NCBI GenBank assembly: GCA_944362555.1
Contig: CALVTL010000002.1
Coordinates: 1-64,000 of the forward strand
Length of the DNA: 64,000 bases
Direction of reading: 5' to 3'
From: an uncultured Clostridia bacterium
Lineage (GTDB): Bacteria > Bacillota > Clostridia > Christensenellales > Borkfalkiaceae
The notes below the pieces were generated by a model, which made no database searches, had not been told where the DNA came from, and worked only from the letters and a program-made list of their open reading frames with translations. Positions 25,307 through 33,276 of this stretch are shown piece by piece (position 1 is the stretch's first letter; every line of letters starts with the position of its first letter). A program made the position numbers and the translations under genes.

Positions 25307-26911
25307 ATGAAGATCAACGCAAAACTTATCGAACGCTACGCCAAGGGGGTGCCCGGGGAGCAGACGCAGCTCCTCGGCATGGACGAGATCGCCGCAGAAC
25401 GCGGCTACACGCTGTGCGCCGCGCAGGCGGCGCACCCTGCGGGCATCCCCGTCTCGGCGTTCCGCAACGGGGCGGGGGAGCTGTGCATTTTGCAGCAGGA
25501 CGGGCTGTGCCACACGCTGGTGGCGGGCTCCACGGGCTGCGGCAAGTCCATGCGCTACCTCGCCAACTACCTCTTTCATCTGGACGGCACCCACTCCATC
25601 GTCGTCGCCGACGTCAAGGGGGAACTCTACCGCATCACGGCGGAGCGCCTCAAAGAGGTGTACGGCGCGGACAGGGTGAAGTATATGGACTTCATCCGTC
25701 CCGAGACGACGCAGGTCCTCTTCAACCCCATCGCGGACATGGCGCGCCGCTATCTTGAAGCGGAGCTCGACCCCGCGAACAAGGCGCGTCTGCGCGGCGA
25801 GGCGCTCGCCGACCTCAAAAAGCTGTTCGACAAGCTCTTTCCCATCCGTTCGGAGAAGGACATCAGTTGGGACGAGGGCGCGCGCGGCTTTATCTACGGC
25901 ATTGCGGTGGGGCTGTTCGAGGATATGCTCCTCAACCGCGAGGAGGAGCTGCGGACGGGGCGCCGCCGCGTTCTCCCGGAGCAGATCAATCTCGAAGCCA
26001 TCAGCGAGGTGTTCTACCGCTTTGACTACGCGGGCGGGTTCAACGACAACGGGTTCTTCCGCTCGCGCAACAAGGACGACTTCGTCTGGCGGTATGTGCG
26101 GGGCATCATGAACGACGCGCCTAACACGCGCGCGTGCTATATCCAGCTCGTCGAGGCGTACCTCAATCAGTACAGCTATCCCGACATCCGCGCGCTCACC
26201 GTCGCCGACAACCTGGACGCGCAGTCGCTTGGCGAGACGCCGCAGGTGCTCTTTCTGACGTACGACATCACCGACGAGCGGATGCGCGCCTTCGTCAACC
26301 AATTCATTGTCCGCACGCTGGATACGCTCAAAAAGCGCGCCGTCGACGCGGGCGTCCCGCTCCCCGTGCCCGTCATGTTCCTTCTGGACGAATTTCCCAC
26401 CCTGCAGCCCGACCCCATCTATCCCACCATCTTCAGCGTGGGGCGGGGGTGGAATATCTTCATCACCGCCGTCGTGCAGGACTACACGCAGCTCGAGACG
26501 ACCTATTCCGCGGGCGTCGCGCAGCAGATCCGCAACAACTGCAACTTGACGCTCTTTCTGGGCACCAACGACGTGCACACCGCCAAGGCGGTGAAGGAGC
26601 AGATGGGCAGGCACATCATCCCCGACCCCGCAAGCTATTTGCAGGGCGGCATCAAATTCACGGAGGAGTACATCGTCTCCGAGGACGCGCTCATGCACCG
26701 CATGAAGCCCGGGGAGACGTACATCACCATCAACAACCATATGCCGATGCGCGGGCACTTCGAGCTCTATTACGACTGCCCCGAATACACCCGCTATCCG
26801 CTCGCGGCAAAGGCGGGGGACATCGCGCCCGAGCTTTCGGATGCGCGCTATCACTACGACGCCTCGTGGATGACGCGCCGCAAGGGGCGCGGGGAGGACT
26901 TTGAGATATGA
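25307..26911 (+). CDS. VirD4/TraG-like coupling-protein ATPase without membrane helices
   Basis: 534 residues of the HerA/FtsK-like type IV coupling class. Walker A is GSTGCGKS (74-81), followed by the VADVKGELYR strand. Walker B is MFLLDEFPTL with D361-E362, then the family motif QDYTQLETTY and the NCNLTLFLGTND segment. Normal VirD4/TraG proteins have two N-terminal membrane helices, and none is seen here. No relaxase, VirB4 or other secretion gene is nearby. It is therefore probably a cytoplasmic hexameric DNA or nucleoprotein motor. A 4-base overlap links it to the next gene, which has an FtsK-gamma-like DNA-binding domain, as if a translocase had been split in two. Confidence 0.87.
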   Translation: MKINAKLIERYAKGVPGEQTQLLGMDEIAAERGYTLCAAQAAHPAGIPVSAFRNGAGELCILQQDGLCHTLVAGSTGCGKSMRYLANYLFHLDGTHSIVVADVKGELYRITAERLKEVYGADRVKYMDFIRPETTQVLFNPIADMARRYLEAELDPANKARLRGEALADLKKLFDKLFPIRSEKDISWDEGARGFIYGIAVGLFEDMLLNREEELRTGRRRVLPEQINLEAISEVFYRFDYAGGFNDNGFFRSRNKDDFVWRYVRGIMNDAPNTRACYIQLVEAYLNQYSYPDIRALTVADNLDAQSLGETPQVLFLTYDITDERMRAFVNQFIVRTLDTLKKRAVDAGVPLPVPVMFLLDEFPTLQPDPIYPTIFSVGRGWNIFITAVVQDYTQLETTYSAGVAQQIRNNCNLTLFLGTNDVHTAKAVKEQMGRHIIPDPASYLQGGIKFTEEYIVSEDALMHRMKPGETYITINNHMPMRGHFELYYDCPEYTRYPLAAKAGDIAPELSDARYHYDASWMTRRKGRGEDFEI

Positions 26912-27828
26912 AACTTTACCGTCACAAGGTGCTTCATGCGCTCTCCACCTGCGCGGGGGAGGGGGAATGGACGGACGTGTTCGATATCCTCTACGAAACG
27001 AGCCTGCCCTATTCCACCGTCAAGGAGACGCTCGACAAGTTCATCGCGCAGGGGGCGGCGGAGCAGCGGGACGCGCGGACGTACCGCCTGACGGGCGACG
27101 CGCTGCCCGAGGAGCTGCTCTCCGAACGCAAAACGGCGGAAAAGCCGGACAAGGCGGAAAAGGCGGAAAAGCCGTCCGCCCGCCCGAACGCGCAAACGGG
27201 GCGCGGGCGCAGGACGATCGAAGAGCGCCTCGCCGAGCTGGAGCGGCGCAGGCAGGCGCTCCTCGCGCAGGCGAAGGACGAGGACGAAGAGAAAGAAGAA
27301 GCGCCCTCGGAGGACGCGAAGGACACGTCCGAAGATCATGTCTACGACCTGCGCAGGCAGGCGCTCCTTGCGCAGGCGAAGGACGAGGACGAAGAGAAAG
27401 AAGAAGCGCCTTCGGAGGGCGCGAAGGACGCGTCCGAAGATCATGCCTTCGACCTGCGCAGACAGTGGGCGGAGCGGTTCGGCGACGACGATCTGTTCAC
27501 CGAGGAGGAATTGAAGGAGATCGAGGAGGACGACGAGGACGAGGACGACGAGGAGGACTTCCTGCGCTTTGCGAACGTGATGAACACCTTCGACGAAAAG
27601 TGCAAGGCGGCGCTCGCCTTCGCCATCACGGAGGGGTATGCGACGCGCTCCCTCTTCCAGCGCAGCATCTGCGTGGGCTTCACCACGGCGTCGCGCATCC
27701 TCGAGCGGCTCATCCGCGCGGGGTATATCTCCGACGACGCGACGAACGGCGCGCGCCACCGCGTCCTCATCGGGCGGGAGGAGTTCCTTGCAAAGCGGGA
27801 CCACCTCTTCGACGACGAGGAGACATAA
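26908..27828 (+). CDS. Winged-helix protein with FtsK-gamma-like C-terminal domain
   Basis: 306 residues. Residues 1-70 look like a winged helix (LPYSTVKETLDKFIAQGAAEQ). Residues 75-210 are a charged Lys/Glu/Asp linker with two copies of a 35-residue unit (about 114-186). Residues about 218-300 match the FtsK gamma domain (SLFQRSICVGFTTASRILERL, then AGYI), the winged helix that reads KOPS-type sites in FtsK. The gene overlaps the VirD4-like ATPase gene by 4 bases, so the pair may form a sequence-guided motor. The linker repeat is exact enough at DNA level to vary in copy number. Confidence 0.8.
   Translation: MKLYRHKVLHALSTCAGEGEWTDVFDILYETSLPYSTVKETLDKFIAQGAAEQRDARTYRLTGDALPEELLSERKTAEKPDKAEKAEKPSARPNAQTGRGRRTIEERLAELERRRQALLAQAKDEDEEKEEAPSEDAKDTSEDHVYDLRRQALLAQAKDEDEEKEEAPSEGAKDASEDHAFDLRRQWAERFGDDDLFTEEELKEIEEDDEDEDDEEDFLRFANVMNTFDEKCKAALAFAITEGYATRSLFQRSICVGFTTASRILERLIRAGYISDDATNGARHRVLIGREEFLAKRDHLFDDEET
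27246..27465 (+). repeat. 105-bp in-frame tandem repeat, 2.1 copies
   Basis: A unit beginning GCGCAGGCAG at 27246 recurs at 27351 and partly at 27456 (GCGCAGACAG), an exact 105-base period. Only a few bases differ between copies. It encodes the charged linker of the FtsK-gamma protein. Confidence 0.92.
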
Positions 27829-27849
27829 CAGAAAAACGGGAGGAGCATC

Positions 27850-29052
27850 ATGAGCATTTTTATTCACGGAACATACAACGAGGCAAAGATCTTCACCGAC
27901 GTCGCGGAGCCCTCCGCCGTCGAGCAGGTGCAGGCGATGTGCGACAGCGAAGTGTTCGCGGGGAGCACCATCCGCATCATGCCCGACGTGCACACGGGCG
28001 CGAGCTGCACCATCGGCACCACCATGACCATCCGCGACAAGGTAGTCCCGAACATGGTGGGGGTGGACATCGGCTGCGGCATGGAGGTCGTGCGCCTCAA
28101 AGAGGACCATATCGACTTCGCAGCGCTGGACGCCGCCGTGTACGAAAATATTCCCGCGGGCAGGGAGGTGCGTTCCGCGCCCCACTCCTTCGCGCAGCGC
28201 ATCGACCTCGGCGGGCTGCGCTGCTTTGCGGCGGTGAACGCGGAGCGCGCGCTGTGCAGCATCGGCACGCTGGGCGGGGGCAATCACTTTATCGAAGCCG
28301 ACCGCGACGAGGAGGGCGGGCTCTACCTCGTCATCCATTCGGGCAGCCGCCATCTGGGCACGGAGGTGGCGGAGTACTATCAGAAGGAGGCGTACAGGCG
28401 CCTTTCGGGCAACAGCCGCGCGCAGATCGCCGCGCTCATCGAAAGGCTCAAACGCGAGGGCAGGGCGCGCGATATCCAGGCGGAGATGGAGCGCGCGATG
28501 GCGCAGCGCGCCCCTATAGAGGAGGCGCAGGCGTATGTGAGCGGCGAGCTGTTCGACGACTACATCCACGATATGAAGCTCGTTCAGCAGTTTGCCGCGC
28601 TCAACCGTCAGGCGATGGCGCAGGAGCTGCTCCGCGCCCTCGGGCTCACCGCCGTGGAGACGTTCACCACCATCCACAACTATATCGACACGGACAACAT
28701 GATCCTGCGCAAGGGGGCGGTCTCGGCGAGAAAGGGGGAGAAGCTGCTCATCCCCATCAATATGCGCGACGGCGCGCTCATCTGTATCGGCAAGGGCAAC
28801 GCCGATTGGAACGAGAGCGCCCCGCACGGCGCGGGGAGGCTCATGAGCCGCGGCAAGGCGCACGCGACCCTCTCGATGGAGGACTTCCGCGCGAGCATGA
28901 CGGGCATTTTCACGACGTCCGTCAGCGAACAGACGCTGGACGAGAGCCCCATGGCATACAAGCGCATGGAGGACATCGTCGGCAACATCGCCCCGACTGC
29001 CGACATCGTCAAGGTCATCAGACCCGTCTATAATTTCAAGGCGGGGGACTGA
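27850..29052 (+). CDS. rtcB: RtcB RNA ligase
   Basis: GTP- and Mn-dependent ligase that joins 2',3'-cyclic phosphate or 3'-phosphate RNA ends to 5'-OH ends. The family signatures are all present in 400 residues: MPDVHTGASCTIG, VGVDIGCGM, GTLGGGNHFIE, VIHSGSRHLG, and the guanylylated His (H326) in SAPHGAGR. The length is that of the shorter bacterial RtcB2-type forms. GGGAGG precedes the ATG. It is followed by a phosphoesterase and a HAD protein, so the three could heal and seal cleaved RNA. No archease or RtcA gene is in view. Confidence 0.95.
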   Translation: MSIFIHGTYNEAKIFTDVAEPSAVEQVQAMCDSEVFAGSTIRIMPDVHTGASCTIGTTMTIRDKVVPNMVGVDIGCGMEVVRLKEDHIDFAALDAAVYENIPAGREVRSAPHSFAQRIDLGGLRCFAAVNAERALCSIGTLGGGNHFIEADRDEEGGLYLVIHSGSRHLGTEVAEYYQKEAYRRLSGNSRAQIAALIERLKREGRARDIQAEMERAMAQRAPIEEAQAYVSGELFDDYIHDMKLVQQFAALNRQAMAQELLRALGLTAVETFTTIHNYIDTDNMILRKGAVSARKGEKLLIPINMRDGALICIGKGNADWNESAPHGAGRLMSRGKAHATLSMEDFRASMTGIFTTSVSEQTLDESPMAYKRMEDIVGNIAPTADIVKVIRPVYNFKAGD

Positions 29053-29066
29053 AAAAGGAGGAACGT

Positions 29067-29765
29067 ATGGCGGTTTTTGTGACGGGCGACACGCACGGGG
29101 ACCACGATTTCGCAAAACTTGTCCGCTTCTCGCGGCAGCACGAGGGGCTCACCAAGCGCGACTATCTCATCATTGCGGGGGATTTCGGCGGCGTATGGTG
29201 GGAGCCGACGCTCGAAAAGGACTTAAAGCCCTATGAGGCGCTGCCCTTCACCGTTCTGTTCGTGGACGGCAATCACGAGAATTTCTCCCTCCTTGAACGC
29301 TATCCCGTGGAGAGGTGGAAGGGCGGCAAGGTGCACTTCATAAAGCCCGACATCATCCACCTGATGCGCGGGCAGGTGTTTGAATTGGAGGGCAGCACCA
29401 TTTTCACCTTCGGCGGCGCGACGAGCATCGACAGGGTGCTCCGCCGCGAGGGCGTCTCGTGGTGGAAGGAAGAGCTGCCCTCGCCCGCCGAGCTCGCGGA
29501 GGGGATCGCCAACCTGAAGGCGCGGGGCAACCAGGTGGACTACATCATCACCCATTCGTGCGGCGAGCGGGCGCTCATGTACCCGCCTCTGCGCACCCGC
29601 TCCTTTCAGATGGACCGCTATCCCGAAAATCAGATGCTCGCCTGTTTCGAGGACGTTGCAATGTACAAACGCTGGTACTTCGGGCACTACCACCTGGACG
29701 GCAACCTCAACGATAAAATGAGCGTGCTCTATCAGGCGATCGTGCCCCTCGGGGAGCCGGTATGA
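29067..29765 (+). CDS. Calcineurin-like metallophosphoesterase
   Basis: 232 residues with the metal-binding motifs in order: GDTHGD (D8, H10), GDFGG (D39), GNHE (N69-H70-E71), a single His in ITHSCG, and GHYH. This is the two-metal phosphoesterase fold. Its exact substrate cannot be told from sequence. Its place directly after rtcB and before a HAD phosphatase suggests processing of RNA termini such as cyclic phosphates (inference). A GGAGG site lies before the ATG, and its stop overlaps the next start. Confidence 0.9.
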   Translation: MAVFVTGDTHGDHDFAKLVRFSRQHEGLTKRDYLIIAGDFGGVWWEPTLEKDLKPYEALPFTVLFVDGNHENFSLLERYPVERWKGGKVHFIKPDIIHLMRGQVFELEGSTIFTFGGATSIDRVLRREGVSWWKEELPSPAELAEGIANLKARGNQVDYIITHSCGERALMYPPLRTRSFQMDRYPENQMLACFEDVAMYKRWYFGHYHLDGNLNDKMSVLYQAIVPLGEPV

Positions 29766-30256
29766 AGGTGCTCTTTCTCGACATCGACGGCGTGCTCAAT
29801 TCGTATGAATACGACCTGCGGCGCGATTGGCGGGCGGAGGCGGACATCGACGAAACGCGCCTGCCGCTCATAAGGCGCATCGTGGAACAAACGGGTGCGC
29901 GCATCGTGCTCACCTCGGCGCGGCGCTGCCATCTGGACGGGGAACTGCGCGCCGCCGACAGCGAGGGGGCGTACCTTCTGCGCACCTTTGAAAGGTTCGG
30001 GCTGCGCATCTTCGGCAAGACGCCCGATCTCGGCATCGGCGCCGACCGCGGCGCGGAGGTGGCGGCTTGGCTCGCAAAGCAGCGCGAGCCCGTCATCTTT
30101 GCCGTTCTCGACGACGCCCCGCCCGGCGATTTTTGCGCCTGCGGGTCGGGCGGGATGCGCTCCCGCCTCGTCCGCACCGACCCCCGCGCGGGAAGGGGGC
30201 TGGAAGAGGCGCACGCGCAAAACGTCATCGCCCTTCTGAACGGGGAAGAGGAATAA
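29762..30256 (+). CDS. HAD-superfamily phosphatase, RNA-repair-associated type
   Basis: 164 residues. Motif I is LFLDIDGVLN (D7, D9), motif II LTSAR (T51-S52), and a late acidic motif is VLDDAPP. The small size and lack of a cap resemble the HAD domain found in Swiss-army-knife RNA repair proteins (HAD_SAK type). The gene overlaps the metallophosphoesterase gene by 4 bases and closes the rtcB operon. It may remove 3'- or 5'-phosphates from RNA ends. Family placement is by pattern. Confidence 0.8.
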   Translation: MKVLFLDIDGVLNSYEYDLRRDWRAEADIDETRLPLIRRIVEQTGARIVLTSARRCHLDGELRAADSEGAYLLRTFERFGLRIFGKTPDLGIGADRGAEVAAWLAKQREPVIFAVLDDAPPGDFCACGSGGMRSRLVRTDPRAGRGLEEAHAQNVIALLNGEEE

Positions 30257-30264
30257 AGAAAAGA

Positions 30265-30305
30265 ACGCCGCGCCATGTCCGTCCGGACATGGCGCGGCGT
30301 ATTTT
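30265..30305. terminator. Bidirectional terminator between convergent operons
   Basis: A perfect 16-bp stem (ACGCCGCGCCATGTCC and its complement, 4-base loop) is followed by ATTTT on the plus side and by A-rich DNA on the other side. It lies between the HAD gene and the minus-strand ferredoxin gene. Confidence 0.85.
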
Positions 30306-30987
30306 AATCGAGAAAGAGCACCGTTTCATTGCGCCTGCGCACGGCGAGATAGCGTGCGAGCAGCGGATGCAGGCGGAAGGAGAGCGCGTTCTGCCTGCAG
30401 GCGGCGATGCAGGCGAGGCAGCGGATGCAGCGTTGGTCCGCAGCGCCTTTGTGCATGGCGTGCATGGGGCAGACGGCGTCGCATCCGCCGCACTTTGTGC
30501 ACCGTTCATCCCGCACGAGCCTTACCCCGATGCGGCTGCGCAGTGCGGGCGCAAAGGAGAGGGGGTGCCGCCGCGTCCTCGGGATGTGCACTTCGGAGAA
30601 TTTCTCCGCCTTGAGCTTTGCAAGCAGGGGGGCGAGCAACTCCGTCGGCGCGCGGAAGCCGTCGTTCACAAGGCTGTGTTCGGCGGGCAGATACGCCGCG
30701 CCGACGACGGTGCCTGCAAAGCGCTTCTGCGCGTCCCAAAGTGCCCGCCCGTACGACATTCCGCCGTACACCGCGATAAACGCCGCGTATTTTGCGCGGC
30801 AATTTTTCAGAAATTTTTCCGCGGGAGGCGGCACCCGTTCGCCGTAGACGGGGAAGATGAAGAGCAGCGTTTCTTCGCAGCGCGCGCCCTCTTTCATGGA
30901 CTGCGCGTGCGTCCCCAGCGCCTTAGCGCAGACGCTCGCAATGTGTGCGCAGTGCCCGCTCCCCGAAAAATAGCGCACGTCAATCAC
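30304..30987 (-). CDS. EFR1-type flavodoxin/ferredoxin protein
   Basis: The N-terminal 150 residues are flavodoxin-like (YFSGSGHC phosphate-loop region, IFPVYGERVP, AVYGGMSYG). The C-terminal part has two 4Fe-4S clusters (CTKCGGCDAVCP and CIRCLACIAACR). Such proteins pass single electrons between flavin and low-potential Fe-S centres in anaerobes. GTG start; it overlaps the PP-loop gene stop by 8 bases, so the pair is co-translated. It could supply electrons to chemistry carried out by that partner. 227 residues. Confidence 0.88.
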   Translation of the reverse strand: MIDVRYFSGSGHCAHIASVCAKALGTHAQSMKEGARCEETLLFIFPVYGERVPPPAEKFLKNCRAKYAAFIAVYGGMSYGRALWDAQKRFAGTVVGAAYLPAEHSLVNDGFRAPTELLAPLLAKLKAEKFSEVHIPRTRRHPLSFAPALRSRIGVRLVRDERCTKCGGCDAVCPMHAMHKGAADQRCIRCLACIAACRQNALSFRLHPLLARYLAVRRRNETVLFLD

Positions 30988-32374
30988 GGCGCTCGAGCTC
31001 CGCGCGCATCAGGGCGCATTCGGGGAGTTCGTCGAGGGAAAATCCGAGGCTCGTGCGCATCTCCTCCATCGTTTCTTCGCGCGATCTTCCGCACCGCCTG
31101 CTCGCAAGCGAGATCTCCAGCGCGCTGAAGGGGATGAGCGTGCTCTCGCAGCGGTAGTAGCGCAAAAACTGCGTTCTGTCCTTGCACCGTTCGATCGTAC
31201 AGCTCGTGTGCAGCGCCTTCTTGTCCCCGTCGGGCGCCTCCCAGCCGCACTCTCTTTGCAAAATGTCCTTGACGTGGTTCCAGTCATACACGCCCCCGCA
31301 CACGGCGTCGAGGTCGAGATAGACGAAGGCGGGCACGTTCCCCGTCCATGAGGAGCGGCGGATGGCGCGCCGGAGGGGCGGCAGCAATTCGGGCGCCGCA
31401 TGGATGGCGCGCACGACGTTCTCAACGGGCTGTTTTTCGTAGGGGGAGAATTTTTTCAGCAGATTGTCGCCGTAGGCGAGCTGTTTCATCGTCATCAGCG
31501 TCTGGATCTGTCCCTGCCGCAGGGGCGGGTGCAGCGTGAGCAGCCTGCCAACGTTATATAAAAAGGTGAGCAGCTTGTTCTTTGCAAAGGTGTAGGCGAT
31601 CTTCGGCGCGATATGGTTGTAGTAGAGCCCGAGCATCTGCACGGGCTCGTTCCCCGCCATAAAATAGGGAACGCGGTTGTCGACGAGTTCGGGATAGAAC
31701 AAGAGATAGGCGAGCGACGGACAGGCGCAGGGGTTCCCCGCGAGCGCGTACAGCCTGCGATAGACAGTGCGCAGTGTCTCCCGCGCCATCGTGCGCGTGA
31801 TGAATTCCACCCTCGGGAACGCTTGCTTCGCCTGCGCAATGCTCTTTTTGGCGCTCTCGGAGAGGAAGGGGATCTCCCAGGTGAGCGCCAGAACGCGCAG
31901 CCCGCGCACCTTGGAGAGGTAGTAGAGCAAGAAGGTGGAATCCTTTCCGCCCGTGTAAAAGAGCGCCACGTCAAAGCGCGACGTCTCCGAGCGGGGGATG
32001 TCGTCCACCACGGGGAGCACGCTTTTGAGCGCCTTCGTCTCCTCCTGTGTCTGGCACATCGGACAGCGCCCTTCTTCGTCAAACTCCATACCCGGGAGAA
32101 TGAAGTCGTTGGCGCAGCAGCAGGTGCAAAACCGCGCCTCGGACAGGCTTTTCGGGATCTTCCGCACCTGTTCCGGGGGGACGACCTGTTCCCCGACGAG
32201 CGGTTTGAGCACAGTAAGCTCCGCCTGCGTGAGCTCCTTCGGCAGCGCCTCAAGAATGGCTTTTTGGCGTTTTGTGAGCTTTACACGGTTTTGAAACATC
32301 TTCCCGCGGTTGCGCAGCCCGTAGTAGCGCAGCGCTTTTCCCTCCAACTTCCATCGGCTCTGTAAACAGTACAT
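30980..32374 (-). CDS. PP-loop ATPase with Cys zinc site (N-acetyl sugar amidotransferase/thiolase-like)
   Basis: 464 residues. A Cys cluster FCTCCCAND (C83-C87), then FDEEGRCPMC (C104, C107), forms a zinc knuckle like that before the PP-loop in WbpG-type sugar amidotransferases. The adenylating PP-loop is FYTGGKDST (about 141-147), a TGGKDS variant of SGGKDS. PP-loop enzymes activate a substrate as an acyl- or RNA-adenylate for amide or sulphur transfer. No glutaminase (HisH/WbpH-like) gene is adjacent. Instead a flavodoxin/ferredoxin gene overlaps, which argues for sulphur chemistry. The ATG at 32374 has AAAGGAGG upstream. An earlier TTG is rejected. Confidence 0.78.
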   Translation of the reverse strand: MYCLQSRWKLEGKALRYYGLRNRGKMFQNRVKLTKRQKAILEALPKELTQAELTVLKPLVGEQVVPPEQVRKIPKSLSEARFCTCCCANDFILPGMEFDEEGRCPMCQTQEETKALKSVLPVVDDIPRSETSRFDVALFYTGGKDSTFLLYYLSKVRGLRVLALTWEIPFLSESAKKSIAQAKQAFPRVEFITRTMARETLRTVYRRLYALAGNPCACPSLAYLLFYPELVDNRVPYFMAGNEPVQMLGLYYNHIAPKIAYTFAKNKLLTFLYNVGRLLTLHPPLRQGQIQTLMTMKQLAYGDNLLKKFSPYEKQPVENVVRAIHAAPELLPPLRRAIRRSSWTGNVPAFVYLDLDAVCGGVYDWNHVKDILQRECGWEAPDGDKKALHTSCTIERCKDRTQFLRYYRCESTLIPFSALEISLASRRCGRSREETMEEMRTSLGFSLDELPECALMRAELERRD

Positions 32375-32394
32375 CCTGCGCCTCCTTTTTGAAA

Positions 32395-32423
32395 ATTGTA
32401 CCACGAACGCGCCGCTTTTTCAA
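32395..32423 (-). promoter_or_regulatory. Promoter of the PP-loop/ferredoxin operon
   Basis: On the minus strand TTGAAA (plus-strand 32418-32423) and TACAAT (32395-32400) are 17 bases apart, just upstream of AAAGGAGG and the ATG at 32374. Confidence 0.85.
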
Positions 32424-32767
32424 GGGGGAAGGGGAAATTTATTGTTCGGAAGGGCGCCGCGCGGGCGGGGCTGCGCTGCGTGATGATTCGCTTTGTTCGG
32501 GTTTGGCAGGCGGCGAGGCAGCGGTTTGCCGCCGCGGGACAGACTTTTACGCCTCTTCGGGGCGCATGGGGGAGGCGGGCGCATGACGGGCGCACGATAG
32601 GACATACTGTAAAAAAGGGCATTTCGCGCGGAGGATGCACAAAAATCCTGTATTTTGTCCGAAAAATGCCGCAAATCAGGGCGGCTTTCATGCAATTTAA
32701 TAAATATATCATAAAAAATCATGACAGAAGGTGGCACGGTTTTCTTTTGCGGATTTTCACAAAACAC

Positions 32768-32796
32768 TTGATTATCTTGCAAGGCTTTGCTATAAT
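32768..32796 (+). promoter_or_regulatory. Promoter of the exopolysaccharide operon
   Basis: TTGATT (32768-32773) and TATAAT (32791-32796) are 17 bases apart. The first gene starts at 33277, so the transcript would have a leader of about 470 bases. Confidence 0.75.
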
Positions 32797-33276
32797 AGTA
32801 TCAGAGAGCATATTTTATTTTGCCGTCGCGCAGAGGGCGGCAGGGTCCGGCATAGCTGAAATGTTGTAATTCCTGTCCTTTCTGCGCGCTTTCGCTGTGT
32901 TGCCATTTCTGGAAAATTTCTTATCATTTCGGCAGCGTTGTATTTGATAGGTATCCGACAGATGCCGTGCAGGCGACCGATAGGTTCTCGGTGGACACCC
33001 GATAGGTATCCGAAAGAGACCCGACGGCACCGCAGCACATATCCCGACAAAACAAACTCTCCCGCGACGGGGAATTTTGCGCAGCGCCTTTCGCGCACCG
33101 CAAGCCGCAGCGCAGCCCTTTCTGCCGATGGGGGACATTGGAGGGACGAGCGTTCCGCCCTTGTTTCGGGCGCGGCGCGCCATGCTCTTTTTGTTCCGCA
33201 CTTCGTATGCGGAATGCCCTCTCCCGCCATCGGCATCCCGTGGGGCGGGGGGAACAAACGGAAAGCGAGCATACAG
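32797..33276 (+). other. Long leader upstream of the exopolysaccharide genes
   Basis: No convincing gene lies here; open frames lack ribosome sites and family patterns. GATAGGT occurs at 32946, 32979 and 33001, spacings of 33 and 22 bases, so all three lie on one DNA face. Two copies extend to GATAGGTATCCGA. A 7-bp hairpin TTCCGCA/TGCGGAA is at 33194-33214. The region could hold operator sites or an RNA regulatory element. I recognise no known riboswitch. The part before the promoter (32424-32767) shows nothing. Confidence 0.5.

Noticed and set aside
25307..26911. Type IV secretion or conjugation system
   Set aside because: Only a VirD4-like ATPase is present. There is no relaxase, VirB4, pilus gene or membrane anchor in the neighbourhood.
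32938..33276. Extension of the first polysaccharide glycosyltransferase upstream to 32938
   Set aside because: The extra 113 residues show no family similarity and are biased to Arg/Ser/Pro. The family N terminus begins exactly at 33277.
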